DNA of 64,000 bases from Aerococcaceae bacterium DSM 111022 (lineage in GTDB: Bacteria > Bacillota > Bacilli > Lactobacillales > Aerococcaceae), in the NCBI GenBank assembly GCA_015863195.1, contig JACBXO010000005.1, positions 62,001 to 126,000 of the forward strand, read 5' to 3'. A program made the position numbers and the translations under genes. Every line of letters starts with the position of its first letter. The first letter of the stretch is position 1. Under the pieces are notes generated by a model, which was not told the DNA's origin, made no database searches, and saw nothing but the letters and a program-made list of their open reading frames with translations. Below are positions 28,715 through 36,707 of the stretch, one piece after another.

Positions 28715-29824
28715 TTAATTAGGGAAAATTTGATTTCTTTTTATTACTGTTTTTGCCTTTTCAATGCGTTTATCTTTGTATTGAACAACATCTTTAATAG
28801 CTAACTTGGAAACAGCACTTACAAAAGTTTCCATAAATTCAAAATCTATAACTCCATTTTTCACTGGTAAAGCAATTTCTTTATTTTTGACTACATTCCA
28901 ACCACCTAATTTCATCTTGTACGAGTATATTGGTAAGTCGGTTACTTTGTTAATAGCTCTTACCATAAATAGGTATTGGTATTTTGTAAGTTCATTTTCT
29001 TTATCCTTCCATTGTATGGCATAAGCATCAGAAAGAACTGTAAATTCGTTGGATTGAAAGTAAGCTCTATATACATCACTGTTAGACGGAATTGAGATAA
29101 CGTTTTTTAATACTGTAGCATTGTTTCTTGGAACATAGTAATTCAAACCTTGATTTCTGAAACTTGAAGTTAAACAAGGTAAATTGTACTCATTATTGGC
29201 TTCAGTTGGTAAATTTTTAGCTTTATAGGGCAATTTCTTCGTTTTAACCCGACTAAATAAACTACCAATAGTAAATTTCATCCATTCAATAGATTCAAAT
29301 TTTTTGAGAGAATCTAATTCGTCTACAGTTAAAATAAAATTGTCTAAATTACTAGTTTTTAAATAACCCTCTAGTTCTGCTATATGCTTCGCTTCTAGTT
29401 CCGCTACAAAAGATTCCATGAATTCAAAGTCAATTTTTTCATTAAACAAAGGCACAAATATTTTTATGTTTGAAATACTTTCAACCGTTGAACCATCGCC
29501 CCACCCATATTTATTTATAGCATACTGTACCAATGTTGACATAAACTTTATCGATTCATCACTAATTGATATTTTAGGTATTAGTATTTTGACTTTATTA
29601 CCTGTATAATATTTTTCTTTTTGAAAAAAAACCGTAAATGTGTCTTGCGCAAACGATAAAGTACTTTCTGGATTTAAATTATCTTCCTCAGCAACTATAT
29701 ATCCTTTAACACCATTGTTGGTTGTCGCGCGTACAACATAGGGATGGCTTTTATTTATTTGTTCTTCATATACAATCACTTGGTTTGCATGGTAAATTTT
29801 TTTGCTTGATTTTACATCAAACAA
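28715..29824 (-). CDS. HsdS-like specificity subunit (S), start unresolved
   Basis: The 369-residue frame shown uses a TTG at 29824. It has two target-recognition halves: each ends in a helical segment, IDFEFMESFVAEL near 130-145 and IDFEFMETFVSAV near 328-340. The second half opens with IEWMKFTIGSLFSRVKTKK. The matching opening of the first half, VQWGEYRLGDLFDVKSSKK, extends upstream of the TTG into a frame that is open to 29899 but has no ATG, GTG or TTG. So the true N-terminus must lie upstream and its start is not evident. The frame is -1 relative to the end of the RM gene, whose stop is at 29884. The S subunit should choose the DNA sequence for the RM partner. Translation by frameshift, a CTG start, or a recent lesion at the A8 run at 29864-29871 are possible. 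Confidence 0.72.
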   Translation of the reverse strand: MFDVKSSKKIYHANQVIVYEEQINKSHPYVVRATTNNGVKGYIVAEEDNLNPESTLSFAQDTFTVFFQKEKYYTGNKVKILIPKISISDESIKFMSTLVQYAINKYGWGDGSTVESISNIKIFVPLFNEKIDFEFMESFVAELEAKHIAELEGYLKTSNLDNFILTVDELDSLKKFESIEWMKFTIGSLFSRVKTKKLPYKAKNLPTEANNEYNLPCLTSSFRNQGLNYYVPRNNATVLKNVISIPSNSDVYRAYFQSNEFTVLSDAYAIQWKDKENELTKYQYLFMVRAINKVTDLPIYSYKMKLGGWNVVKNKEIALPVKNGVIDFEFMETFVSAVSKLAIKDVVQYKDKRIEKAKTVIKRNQIFPN

Positions 29825-29883
29825 ATCACCTAATCTATATTCGCCCCACTGGACATCAGCCAGTTTTTTTTCCAGTGAGGTAT

Positions 29884-31932
29884 CTACTTTTCCAGCGATT
29901 TATCCTCAATTGATTGTTTTTTTAAAAGACTAGAAACCTCCCAAGATAAATAGTTTCCAATTGTTTTCTTAAAATCTTCCAAACTGGGTTTTAATTCAAT
30001 AGGTGCTGTTTGATTCCAATCATCACCTTTATTAACGTCAATATGTCCTTCATAATACTCAGATTCAGATAAATAGTGTAGTTTACTCTTTCCGTATTTA
30101 ACTAAATCAACTATTTCTTGGTATCTTTCTTTAGCGTGGTCTGTATCCTTTAAATTATTAGTTGATTTTTTGCGATTGGATCTTGTGTAACCATCGTTAC
30201 TAAAATCAATAAATTGCACAGTATAATCATTTTCGTGAGGCTCCCCAACACGGAATACGTAAATATAAGTTTGAACACTTGATTTTCCAACGAATAAATC
30301 TAGTGGCATTTTTATACTTGCTAGTAATCTGTTAGATTTCAAGATTTCCTTATTTAATTTAGATGCTTTACCACTGCCAGCTGAGCCTTGAATGATTACA
30401 GAAGCATAACCTTTATCCATCATTGAAAGAGCCTTTTTAACAAATATCATGCCATTTCCTTCAGCTGAATATGGTGGATTTAATACAAATGCCGTTGCTG
30501 GGAACCTTTCATTTGTTTTTCCATAACCGTATTTACCATCGAATTGAGAGAGTGAATCTTCATTAATGATATTAGATGAGCCATCCCCCATCATAATCAT
30601 ATTTAGCACTGCCAACATATAAACTGATGAAAGAATTTCTAATCCAAGCAATTGGTTCGCTTTAATTTCTGCCTCTTTTTTATATAATTCATCTGGAGAA
30701 TTGATTTTATCTCTGGCATCATTTAACATTTCGTTCATTGCTGAAACTAATAATCCCGCTGAACCCGTTGCAAAGTCCCAGACATAAGAATCTTTATCAA
30801 CTCTGGCAAGTTTAACTAATAAAGTTGCAACATAAGATGGAGTCAAGACTACATCATTTAATTTATCTTGCGTAAATCCAAGCCAAGAATACATTTCGTT
30901 AAATAATTTTCCAGTAAAATCGGTATTGAGTCCAATTTTGTAATAAATACCTAAATCATCAACAATTTTACTAAAGACTCGTTTAAGTTGACTTTCTCCA
31001 TTAACAGGGGTGTTGATGTTGTCAGTAGTAAGGGTGTTTTTTAACGTGCGAATGATTAAGTCTTTTTTTGCTTTTGGAATATTTTTTTCAAGCAAAAAAG
31101 AATTTACTTTTCTAATTAATATATCTCCATCTCTGTTATCTTCTTCAATGGATGATTTTAAATCTTCTTTATCTAGAGGTTTTACTTTACCTGGTACTCC
31201 TAAGGTTGCAATAATAGAAGCAGCTACTAGATATACTCGGTCACTTTCTCCTAAACCTTTTTCATTCTGATAAATGTCATTATTTAGTTTAGTAAGACTG
31301 GCGTCGATTTCTTTTTCGCGTTGTTCTTTTAATCTTTCAGCTTCATCAATCGATAATTCTAAGCTCTTTATCTTATCGATGAAAATATCAAAATTAGATT
31401 CTTTTAAAAAGGATAAATCAGAGTATTCAGCTACTTTTTGACCGATACCAAAATTTTCTTTAGATACATAATACACTCCGATTTTTGTTTGCAGTATTCC
31501 AAATTCGTCTTTATATCCAGTTACTCCTATTGCAATTATTTTAGTATAACTAGTATAGTGCAAAAGGGCATTAGCATAGTGAACTGCACCGTTGACCGCG
31601 TATGAATTGATATTTGTATAATTAGGTTCATTTTTTGCTTTTCGGTTAGCAATTTGACCATCTTTATCTAATTTTTCTAGCTTATCTTTATATCCTTTAT
31701 ATTCAATTAAAACAGGCCAGTAGTCAGTATGCTTATCTTGAAGTAGTAATTTTACATCAGGTCTATTTCCACCTTTTCCACCATTTTTTGAAGCATATTC
31801 AGATAATGCCTTATCAATTTCTGAATTTAAGCTTTCTTGTTCCAGTCTGTAATCCAAGCCATATGATTTTAGCCATCCATTGACTAAATCTGCAACCATT
31901 GGCTCAACTGATTGAATTATTGTTCTTGCCAT
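29884..31932 (-). CDS. BcgI-like restriction-modification subunit (nuclease + N6-adenine methylase)
   Basis: The 682-residue protein joins a putative PD-(D/E)xK nuclease, Pro58-Asp59 then Glu77-x-Lys79 in LIEYKG, with an N6-adenine methyltransferase: motif I DFATGSAG at 386-393 (S-adenosylmethionine) and motif IV NPPY at 485-488. A helical segment lies between. This is the layout of BcgI-type IIB enzymes, in which one subunit cuts and methylates and a separate S subunit recognises DNA; BcgIA is similar in length. No separate HsdR gene is present, which supports this reading. It could also be methylase-only if the nuclease is inactive. It is defence cargo of the element and lies directly before the S gene. 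Confidence 0.8.
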   Translation of the reverse strand: MARTIIQSVEPMVADLVNGWLKSYGLDYRLEQESLNSEIDKALSEYASKNGGKGGNRPDVKLLLQDKHTDYWPVLIEYKGYKDKLEKLDKDGQIANRKAKNEPNYTNINSYAVNGAVHYANALLHYTSYTKIIAIGVTGYKDEFGILQTKIGVYYVSKENFGIGQKVAEYSDLSFLKESNFDIFIDKIKSLELSIDEAERLKEQREKEIDASLTKLNNDIYQNEKGLGESDRVYLVAASIIATLGVPGKVKPLDKEDLKSSIEEDNRDGDILIRKVNSFLLEKNIPKAKKDLIIRTLKNTLTTDNINTPVNGESQLKRVFSKIVDDLGIYYKIGLNTDFTGKLFNEMYSWLGFTQDKLNDVVLTPSYVATLLVKLARVDKDSYVWDFATGSAGLLVSAMNEMLNDARDKINSPDELYKKEAEIKANQLLGLEILSSVYMLAVLNMIMMGDGSSNIINEDSLSQFDGKYGYGKTNERFPATAFVLNPPYSAEGNGMIFVKKALSMMDKGYASVIIQGSAGSGKASKLNKEILKSNRLLASIKMPLDLFVGKSSVQTYIYVFRVGEPHENDYTVQFIDFSNDGYTRSNRKKSTNNLKDTDHAKERYQEIVDLVKYGKSKLHYLSESEYYEGHIDVNKGDDWNQTAPIELKPSLEDFKKTIGNYLSWEVSSLLKKQSIEDKSLEK

Positions 31933-31998
31933 TGTGAAAGTCTCCTATTTAGATTATTACTTTTTATCTTTTATTATATCATGGAAAATTATTAAAAC

Positions 31999-32040
31999 AA
32001 AAGCCATCTTCTTCACTAAATTGTGAAGAAGATGGCTTTT
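31999..32040 (-). terminator. Terminator between unknown gene and RM gene
   Basis: Perfect 18-base arms (31999-32016 and 32023-32040) with a TAAATT loop. On the minus strand a T-rich stretch follows. It lies between the stop of the 181-residue gene and the start of the RM gene. Confidence 0.78.
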
Positions 32041-32074
32041 AAGTTTGTATTTATTTCTAGAGAGTCGCTATTAT

Positions 32075-32620
32075 TTATTTTTCTTTGACGTAGTACTTTA
32101 AGGGATTTCGCAATCGTAGATTAGAAATTGCTAAACTATCAGACGATAAAGCTTCTGTGTCAGTTAGGAATAAACGATAGTTAGTATAGTCTTCATTCCA
32201 AGCTTTTTCATCCAAAATATATTTTTCATTAAACAGAGCTTCAATCATTACTCCAATCTTTTCGAGCATTGGAACCGAAAAACTGTAACTATCTTCAAAA
32301 TCTGAAGCTAAATCATATTTGCTATCAATATTTTTTGCTTTTACTAGATTTATCTGCTTTTCTTTTTCGAATTCATTAGGGTTTATGTTGGCTAATTTCA
32401 TTAAATATGGCTTTAAAACGATTTCTAATGAATTTTTAGTTTGTTCATCTAAGATATAAGCGGTAGTTTTACCGACTGTTTGCTTTTCCTTTAATTCAAA
32501 CCAGCTTTCTATTTTTTTTAATTCACGGGTAACTTTAACCTTTATTTTGTTAAAAGTTTTTTCATCCACTCTGAGATTGTAGATTGCCATCTGTAATTCT
32601 ATAAATTCACGTATAGTCAT
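32075..32620 (-). CDS. Uncharacterised 181-residue protein of the element
   Basis: I do not recognise this protein. It is mostly helical and charged, with no signal peptide, no membrane segment and no cysteine. The first 60 residues (FIELQMAIYNLRVDEKTFNKI, then TRELKKIESWFEL) could form a helical DNA-binding or replication-type domain, but no clear helix-turn-helix motif is seen. AGGAGG precedes the ATG. It is the first minus-strand gene, divergent from the transfer module, a position where elements often keep a regulator. That role is only a guess. Confidence 0.55.
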   Translation of the reverse strand: MTIREFIELQMAIYNLRVDEKTFNKIKVKVTRELKKIESWFELKEKQTVGKTTAYILDEQTKNSLEIVLKPYLMKLANINPNEFEKEKQINLVKAKNIDSKYDLASDFEDSYSFSVPMLEKIGVMIEALFNEKYILDEKAWNEDYTNYRLFLTDTEALSSDSLAISNLRLRNPLKYYVKEK

Positions 32621-32824
32621 AGTATTAATCCTCCTTGATTCAAAATTATCAAATAACGACGTACCAGAAAAACATTGTTTTGTAACTGTATTTTACGTTT
32701 ATTGTAACACGAAGAGTTTATTTAGTCAACTTAAAATTGTTGCAAAAATTACCGTTTTGGTGTTAAATGAAACTGTAAGAAAGCTTCTGCTGGATTACAA
32801 ATAATTTATAAAGGAGAATTTTAT

Positions 32825-33118
32825 ATGGATTTGAAACAAAAATTTCTTGATTTAAGGACTATTCGTCTGAGGCATTACGGAAATTTAGCATATCAGCGTC
32901 TGAGCAATGATTGGTATTTTGAAAATGTTCCTGATGAACTTTGGGAATTATGGTATAGTCCCGATAAAGATTCGTTTATAACTCTTTCAAAAAATCAATC
33001 TGACATTAAATATATGTCTAATGATGAATTGATTTGTCTTATTGAAAAAGAAAGACATCTTATCAGTCAAGTAGAGAAAATTTTTTCAAGCTTATTATAT
33101 GAAATGGAGGAAAATTAA
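32825..33118 (+). CDS. Uncharacterised 97-residue protein of the element
   Basis: The protein is small, acidic and rich in Trp/Tyr in its middle (DWYFENVPDELWELWYSPD), with a charged helical C-terminus (about 65-95). I do not recognise it. AAAGGAG precedes the ATG and its stop touches the next start, so it is the first gene of the plus-strand operon leading to the coupling ATPase. The 204 bases before it hold the divergent promoters. Confidence 0.55.
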   Translation: MDLKQKFLDLRTIRLRHYGNLAYQRLSNDWYFENVPDELWELWYSPDKDSFITLSKNQSDIKYMSNDELICLIEKERHLISQVEKIFSSLLYEMEEN

Positions 33119-33460
33119 ATGAGTAAACCAAATTGGAACAGAACGTTGTCAGAAGTATTAATGCATAATACACAGCCTATTGTAATGGTAAGTGAAAAAA
33201 CAGGTAACGAATATACTACTGATATTATTCCTGTTTTAAAAGTAGTTTCGATAGGATCATTAGAAGAAATAGATGGAAAGTTCAAATACTCTGTTGTAGA
33301 TACAAATAACAACCTTGACTATTCTATCAAAGCTCCTAATAGAGTAGATGTAAAATTCGGAACTATACTTCAATTTAAAAACGTTCGTGGTGGTTCGTTA
33401 GCAAACGGAAATGGATGGTTTGCAGCTGAATCAGTATCGGTGGTTCCTCGAAATGCTTAA
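33119..33460 (+). CDS. Uncharacterised 113-residue protein of the element
   Basis: The beta-rich protein begins MSKPNWNRTLSEVLMHNTQPI and ends with FKNVRGGSLANGNGWFAAESVSVVP. Position and strand pattern recall the small DUF961-type proteins before the FtsK-like gene in Tn916-type elements, but the similarity I see is too weak to claim. Its ribosome binding site GGAGG lies in the preceding gene, and the ATPase gene overlaps its end by 8 bases, so the three are translationally coupled. Confidence 0.55.
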   Translation: MSKPNWNRTLSEVLMHNTQPIVMVSEKTGNEYTTDIIPVLKVVSIGSLEEIDGKFKYSVVDTNNNLDYSIKAPNRVDVKFGTILQFKNVRGGSLANGNGWFAAESVSVVPRNA

Positions 33461-34805
33461 ACGCAGATACAGAAGAATTAAGCCGACTTTAAATTGTAAA
33501 CCACAGGGCTATCAGCTTTCTTTGATAGCCTTGGTGTTTGTAATTGGATTGTTTGGGTTGATATTGTTCATTAGTTTTAAGGTTAACAGATTAGCCCCAT
33601 ACATATCCCAAGCATTATTTTATATTTCGTTACTAGCTATGTTGCTTTTAGTAATAACTGTGTTTTTGTGGATTCAAAGGGAGGAAGTTTCGTTTATTAA
33701 AGTTCCTCAAATGTCAAAAAAAACAAATAGATTAGCTAGACAAATAAGAAATTTATTCAATGACAAACAAATAATCGATGTATTGAAGCTTTCCAATTTA
33801 ACAAGATATGGAGACGAAATGCCAGAGATTTATACTTGGATTAATGAAGAATTGAATGAAGGTTATATAGCGATAGAAAATATTGCTAATTGGGAACGAG
33901 CCGACCGGGAAAAATTTGAGCAAAGAGTCTCGGGAATCTTTAGTGGAAAATATCAAAGGTTTGCTGTAGTTAGCTCAGAATTAGCTTATGGAGATAGTTT
34001 TATTATTTTCTATTTTGAAGATACTTTTACTTCTCAACGTCTACGGATTGATAAAAAGGGAATTGTTTTAAAAAAGTTTATCAATCGTAACAAGCATGCT
34101 ATTAGATTGTCAAAAAATCTAATTTGGTATTCTGACATTACTGCTCACCTCTCTATAATTGCAAGGACACGCGCTGGTAAATCGGTTTTCGCTGGTCGTT
34201 ACTTAGCTCAAATGATGTTATTACAAGGTTGGCATGTAGAGTACAATTCAGCTAAGTTTGATAGATATGTACAAGAGTATTCTGGTCAATCAGACCCTAT
34301 AAAAATTGTAGAGCGAGCAGAGTATTGGTGTTCTGTTATGGAGAAGCGATTAGTTGAAATTAATCAAGCTGGCAAAGAAAAATACCTTGAGATGAATAAT
34401 ATGCCTGATATTGGTTTGTTTTTTGACGAGCTTGGGAATTTGAATGCCTCACTTGAATCTTTGGATAAGACAGATAAAAATTTAAAAATTACTTCTAAAT
34501 GGATTAATGCGATAAATCGTTTATCTGCCACAGGTGCTTCCGCAGGAATACACATAATAGCGATTTCTCAATTTGCGACCAAAGAGGGATTTCTTCCCTC
34601 ACTAGCAAGAGTGAACTGCTCGGATGCCGTAATTATGCTTGGCGGTGCTGCTGATTCTCCAGATGAACGAAGATATCTAATGAGCGGATTTGCCGATATG
34701 CCAAAAAGAAGTTATGGCAAAGGTCAAGGGGTTGCTCGGATTATGGGGTCTGGAAAAAAATGGGAAGTACCGCATTTTTATGAAACTCCATGGTTTGAAG
34801 AGTGA
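33453..34805 (+). CDS. TcpA/FtsK-like coupling ATPase
   Basis: The 450-residue protein starts at the ATG at 33453, inside the end of the previous gene. Two membrane segments (21-42 and 52-73) precede a cytoplasmic ATPase with a P-loop ARTRAGKS at 237-244, in which Ala replaces the first Gly, and Walker B IGLFFDELG at 320-328. The later motif SAGIHIIAISQFA fits the FtsK/HerA family. In Tn916-like elements such proteins (Orf21, TcpA) bring the relaxase-DNA complex to the secretion channel. Here it would use a channel provided by a helper element. Confidence 0.82.
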   Translation: MLKRRYRRIKPTLNCKPQGYQLSLIALVFVIGLFGLILFISFKVNRLAPYISQALFYISLLAMLLLVITVFLWIQREEVSFIKVPQMSKKTNRLARQIRNLFNDKQIIDVLKLSNLTRYGDEMPEIYTWINEELNEGYIAIENIANWERADREKFEQRVSGIFSGKYQRFAVVSSELAYGDSFIIFYFEDTFTSQRLRIDKKGIVLKKFINRNKHAIRLSKNLIWYSDITAHLSIIARTRAGKSVFAGRYLAQMMLLQGWHVEYNSAKFDRYVQEYSGQSDPIKIVERAEYWCSVMEKRLVEINQAGKEKYLEMNNMPDIGLFFDELGNLNASLESLDKTDKNLKITSKWINAINRLSATGASAGIHIIAISQFATKEGFLPSLARVNCSDAVIMLGGAADSPDERRYLMSGFADMPKRSYGKGQGVARIMGSGKKWEVPHFYETPWFEE

Positions 34806-35060
34806 GAACCAGTTCATTTATTTTTATCAATAATATTATATTGATCAACAAATAGATTAGTGCTTGACCAATTGGCTACAGAAATATAAGCAAAGAAAAA
34901 ATTCTAACTATTCTCAACGCCTGCCCGGCACTGGGCTTGTCAAGTGCCGGGCAAATTAAAAAGTAGATATACTAAGGGATTTGAACAGTTTTTGAAAATT
35001 CAAAACCTTGGTATATCTTGGGAATAATTAGAAGAATAATTTAAAGGAAGGATGATAATT
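34806..35060. other. Stem-loop cluster before rep, candidate origin of transfer/replication
   Basis: Three stem-loops lie in this 255-base gap. First, ATCAATA/TATTGAT at 34826-34845, whose apex reads TAATATTAT (34831-34839). Second, a perfect 11-base GC-rich hairpin TGCCCGGCACT/AGTGCCGGGCA at 34922-34953 with loop GGGCTTGTCA, not followed by a T-run on either strand, so not a terminator. Third, AGATATACTAAGG/CCTTGGTATATCT at 34965-34977 and 35006-35018 (12 of 13 pair). The position directly before a HUH-type rep gene suits a nick site. No nick sequence known to me from pMV158-type origins is seen. Confidence 0.5.
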
Positions 35061-36431
35061 ATGGCAAGAAAAGAATCAAATCTAACTGCAATAATGCTTG
35101 TTCAACAATTAGAGGAAGAGTTTTGGCTTTCTTCTGAGTATCATAAACCTCTTCAGGAAGCAAAAGCAGGAAATTGTCTACCGTTGCTTGAAAAAATAGT
35201 TGAAAATCTTGAAAATCAAGAAATTCTAGTTAAAGAGGCTTATATTATCAAGCATGATAAAGACAAAGTGTCAACTTGGAATCCAAAAGAGATGAAAAAT
35301 ACTATTGACGTGAAAGCGGAGCATATTCATGCATTATTTAAATTCGAAAAAGGAGCTTCATTAAATAAGATTGCTATCGCTATTAAGGTTAAACCTCAGT
35401 ATCTGGAAAAGCTTAAATCAGGGAGGTATGGTTATGATAATTGCCTTGCATATCTAGTTCATGCTAAGGATGAATCAAAGTATCAATATAGACCAGAAGA
35501 AGTTATGGGTATTAGAGGTGAAGAATTTATAAGTATATATCACCGAAACATGGAAACGTGGACACGAGGAAGGGCAACTAAGAAAGCAAAAGAAACCTCC
35601 CTAAGTGTTGATTGGCTTATTGAAAAGATATTAGCTGGTGAAGTCACCAAAAGTAATATCATGTTGACCAATGAATATTATGATATTTATGGACAACATA
35701 AGCGAAAGATTAATGAAGCGCTCGACACAGCAGGAGAACGAAAAAGTCATCAAGCAATAGCTGATTTAGATTCAGGGAAATTTAAAAAAACGATTTTTTA
35801 TTTTCAAGCTGAGAGCGGTGTAGGTAAAACAAAATATTGTAAAGAACTAATTTCCTTGTTACAGGAAATTGCAAATAGAAAAGGGCAAAATTGGGATTGG
35901 TGTGTTACAGCTTCGACTAATGCATTTGATGAATATAATGGCCAAGAAATTCTATTTCTTGACGATATAAAAGGTGGAAGTTTTACGGTGTCAGATTGGT
36001 TGAAATTATTAGACCCCTTTATGATAAGTCCAATTTCTGCGCGTTATCGTAATAAAATGGGGTCGGCAAAAGTAATAATAATGACCAATACTTTATCCCC
36101 GGTTCAATTTTTCGAACAAGCCAAAGGAAACTTTGGAGAAGATTTTGGACAATTCGTAAGAAGATTTGATTATCTAATTGAGATAGATGATAAGTTTCAT
36201 TTGTCTGTTGCAACAAAGAATATTCTGCCACAAAACTTAAATGATGAGCTTTATTTTGAATCTAATCAGTCAACTTTTAAGTTCCAAGAAATTGGACAAT
36301 TTAAAAAAGATGAAGCGACCAATAGACTTGTTAAACAAGTTATTAGAAACATGAACTGGAATAAACAAAAAAGAGTTAACAATGCCAGCGACCAAACTAA
36401 CATTGATAACTCTATATCAGAACAAAAATAG
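35061..36431 (+). CDS. Rep protein with HUH nuclease and superfamily 3 helicase domains
   Basis: The product is 456 residues from the ATG at 35061, behind AAGGAAGG (an ATG at 35052 is too close to it). HUH motif II HIHALFKF has His88 and His90; the candidate nucleophile is Tyr131 in LAYLVHAKDESKY, resembling the YLTH region of pMV158 RepB. A helicase domain follows: Walker A AESGVGKTK at 250-258, Walker B EILFLDDI near 296-303, and motif C VIIMTN near 338-343. The HUH plus SF3 architecture is shared with eukaryotic CRESS-DNA virus Reps and is known from phytoplasma plasmids and streptococcal mobilizable elements, where such proteins act as replication initiator and probable relaxase. Confidence 0.85.
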   Translation: MARKESNLTAIMLVQQLEEEFWLSSEYHKPLQEAKAGNCLPLLEKIVENLENQEILVKEAYIIKHDKDKVSTWNPKEMKNTIDVKAEHIHALFKFEKGASLNKIAIAIKVKPQYLEKLKSGRYGYDNCLAYLVHAKDESKYQYRPEEVMGIRGEEFISIYHRNMETWTRGRATKKAKETSLSVDWLIEKILAGEVTKSNIMLTNEYYDIYGQHKRKINEALDTAGERKSHQAIADLDSGKFKKTIFYFQAESGVGKTKYCKELISLLQEIANRKGQNWDWCVTASTNAFDEYNGQEILFLDDIKGGSFTVSDWLKLLDPFMISPISARYRNKMGSAKVIIMTNTLSPVQFFEQAKGNFGEDFGQFVRRFDYLIEIDDKFHLSVATKNILPQNLNDELYFESNQSTFKFQEIGQFKKDEATNRLVKQVIRNMNWNKQKRVNNASDQTNIDNSISEQK

Positions 36432-36494
36432 CAAGAACCACTTCTGTTATTGCTATTATCTCAAAATAAAATGAAAGAAACAAGAGGTAATATC

Positions 36495-36704
36495 ATGAAA
36501 AAATCTACGTTAACAAAAGAAGATCTAGTTAATTTAGGCTATCGAGAACACACAGCTACATGTATAATTAGACAAGCAAAGGAGATTATGGTACAAAAAG
36601 GGTATGCTTTTTATAATAATCGCCGTTTAGGAAGAGTTCCTGTAAATATAGTGGAATCAATCCTTGGTACTTCACTTCTCAATAATATAGATGAGGAGGA
36701 ATAA
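36495..36704 (+). CDS. DUF3173-like small protein, putative excisionase
   Basis: The protein has 69 residues from the ATG at 36495 (the frame extends to 36450) behind AGAGGTAAT. MKKSTLTKEDLVNLGYREHTATCIIRQAK and NNRRLGRVPVNIVESILG fit the DUF3173 family, found directly before tyrosine integrase genes in streptococcal elements, where it is thought to act as excisionase or directionality factor. It ends three bases before the integrase start. Confidence 0.78.
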   Translation: MKKSTLTKEDLVNLGYREHTATCIIRQAKEIMVQKGYAFYNNRRLGRVPVNIVESILGTSLLNNIDEEE

Positions 36705-36707
36705 CCT

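Noticed and set aside
34922-34953. GC-rich hairpin as an intrinsic terminator after the coupling ATPase gene
   Set aside because: No T-run follows it on either strand, and it lies 117 bases after the stop codon.
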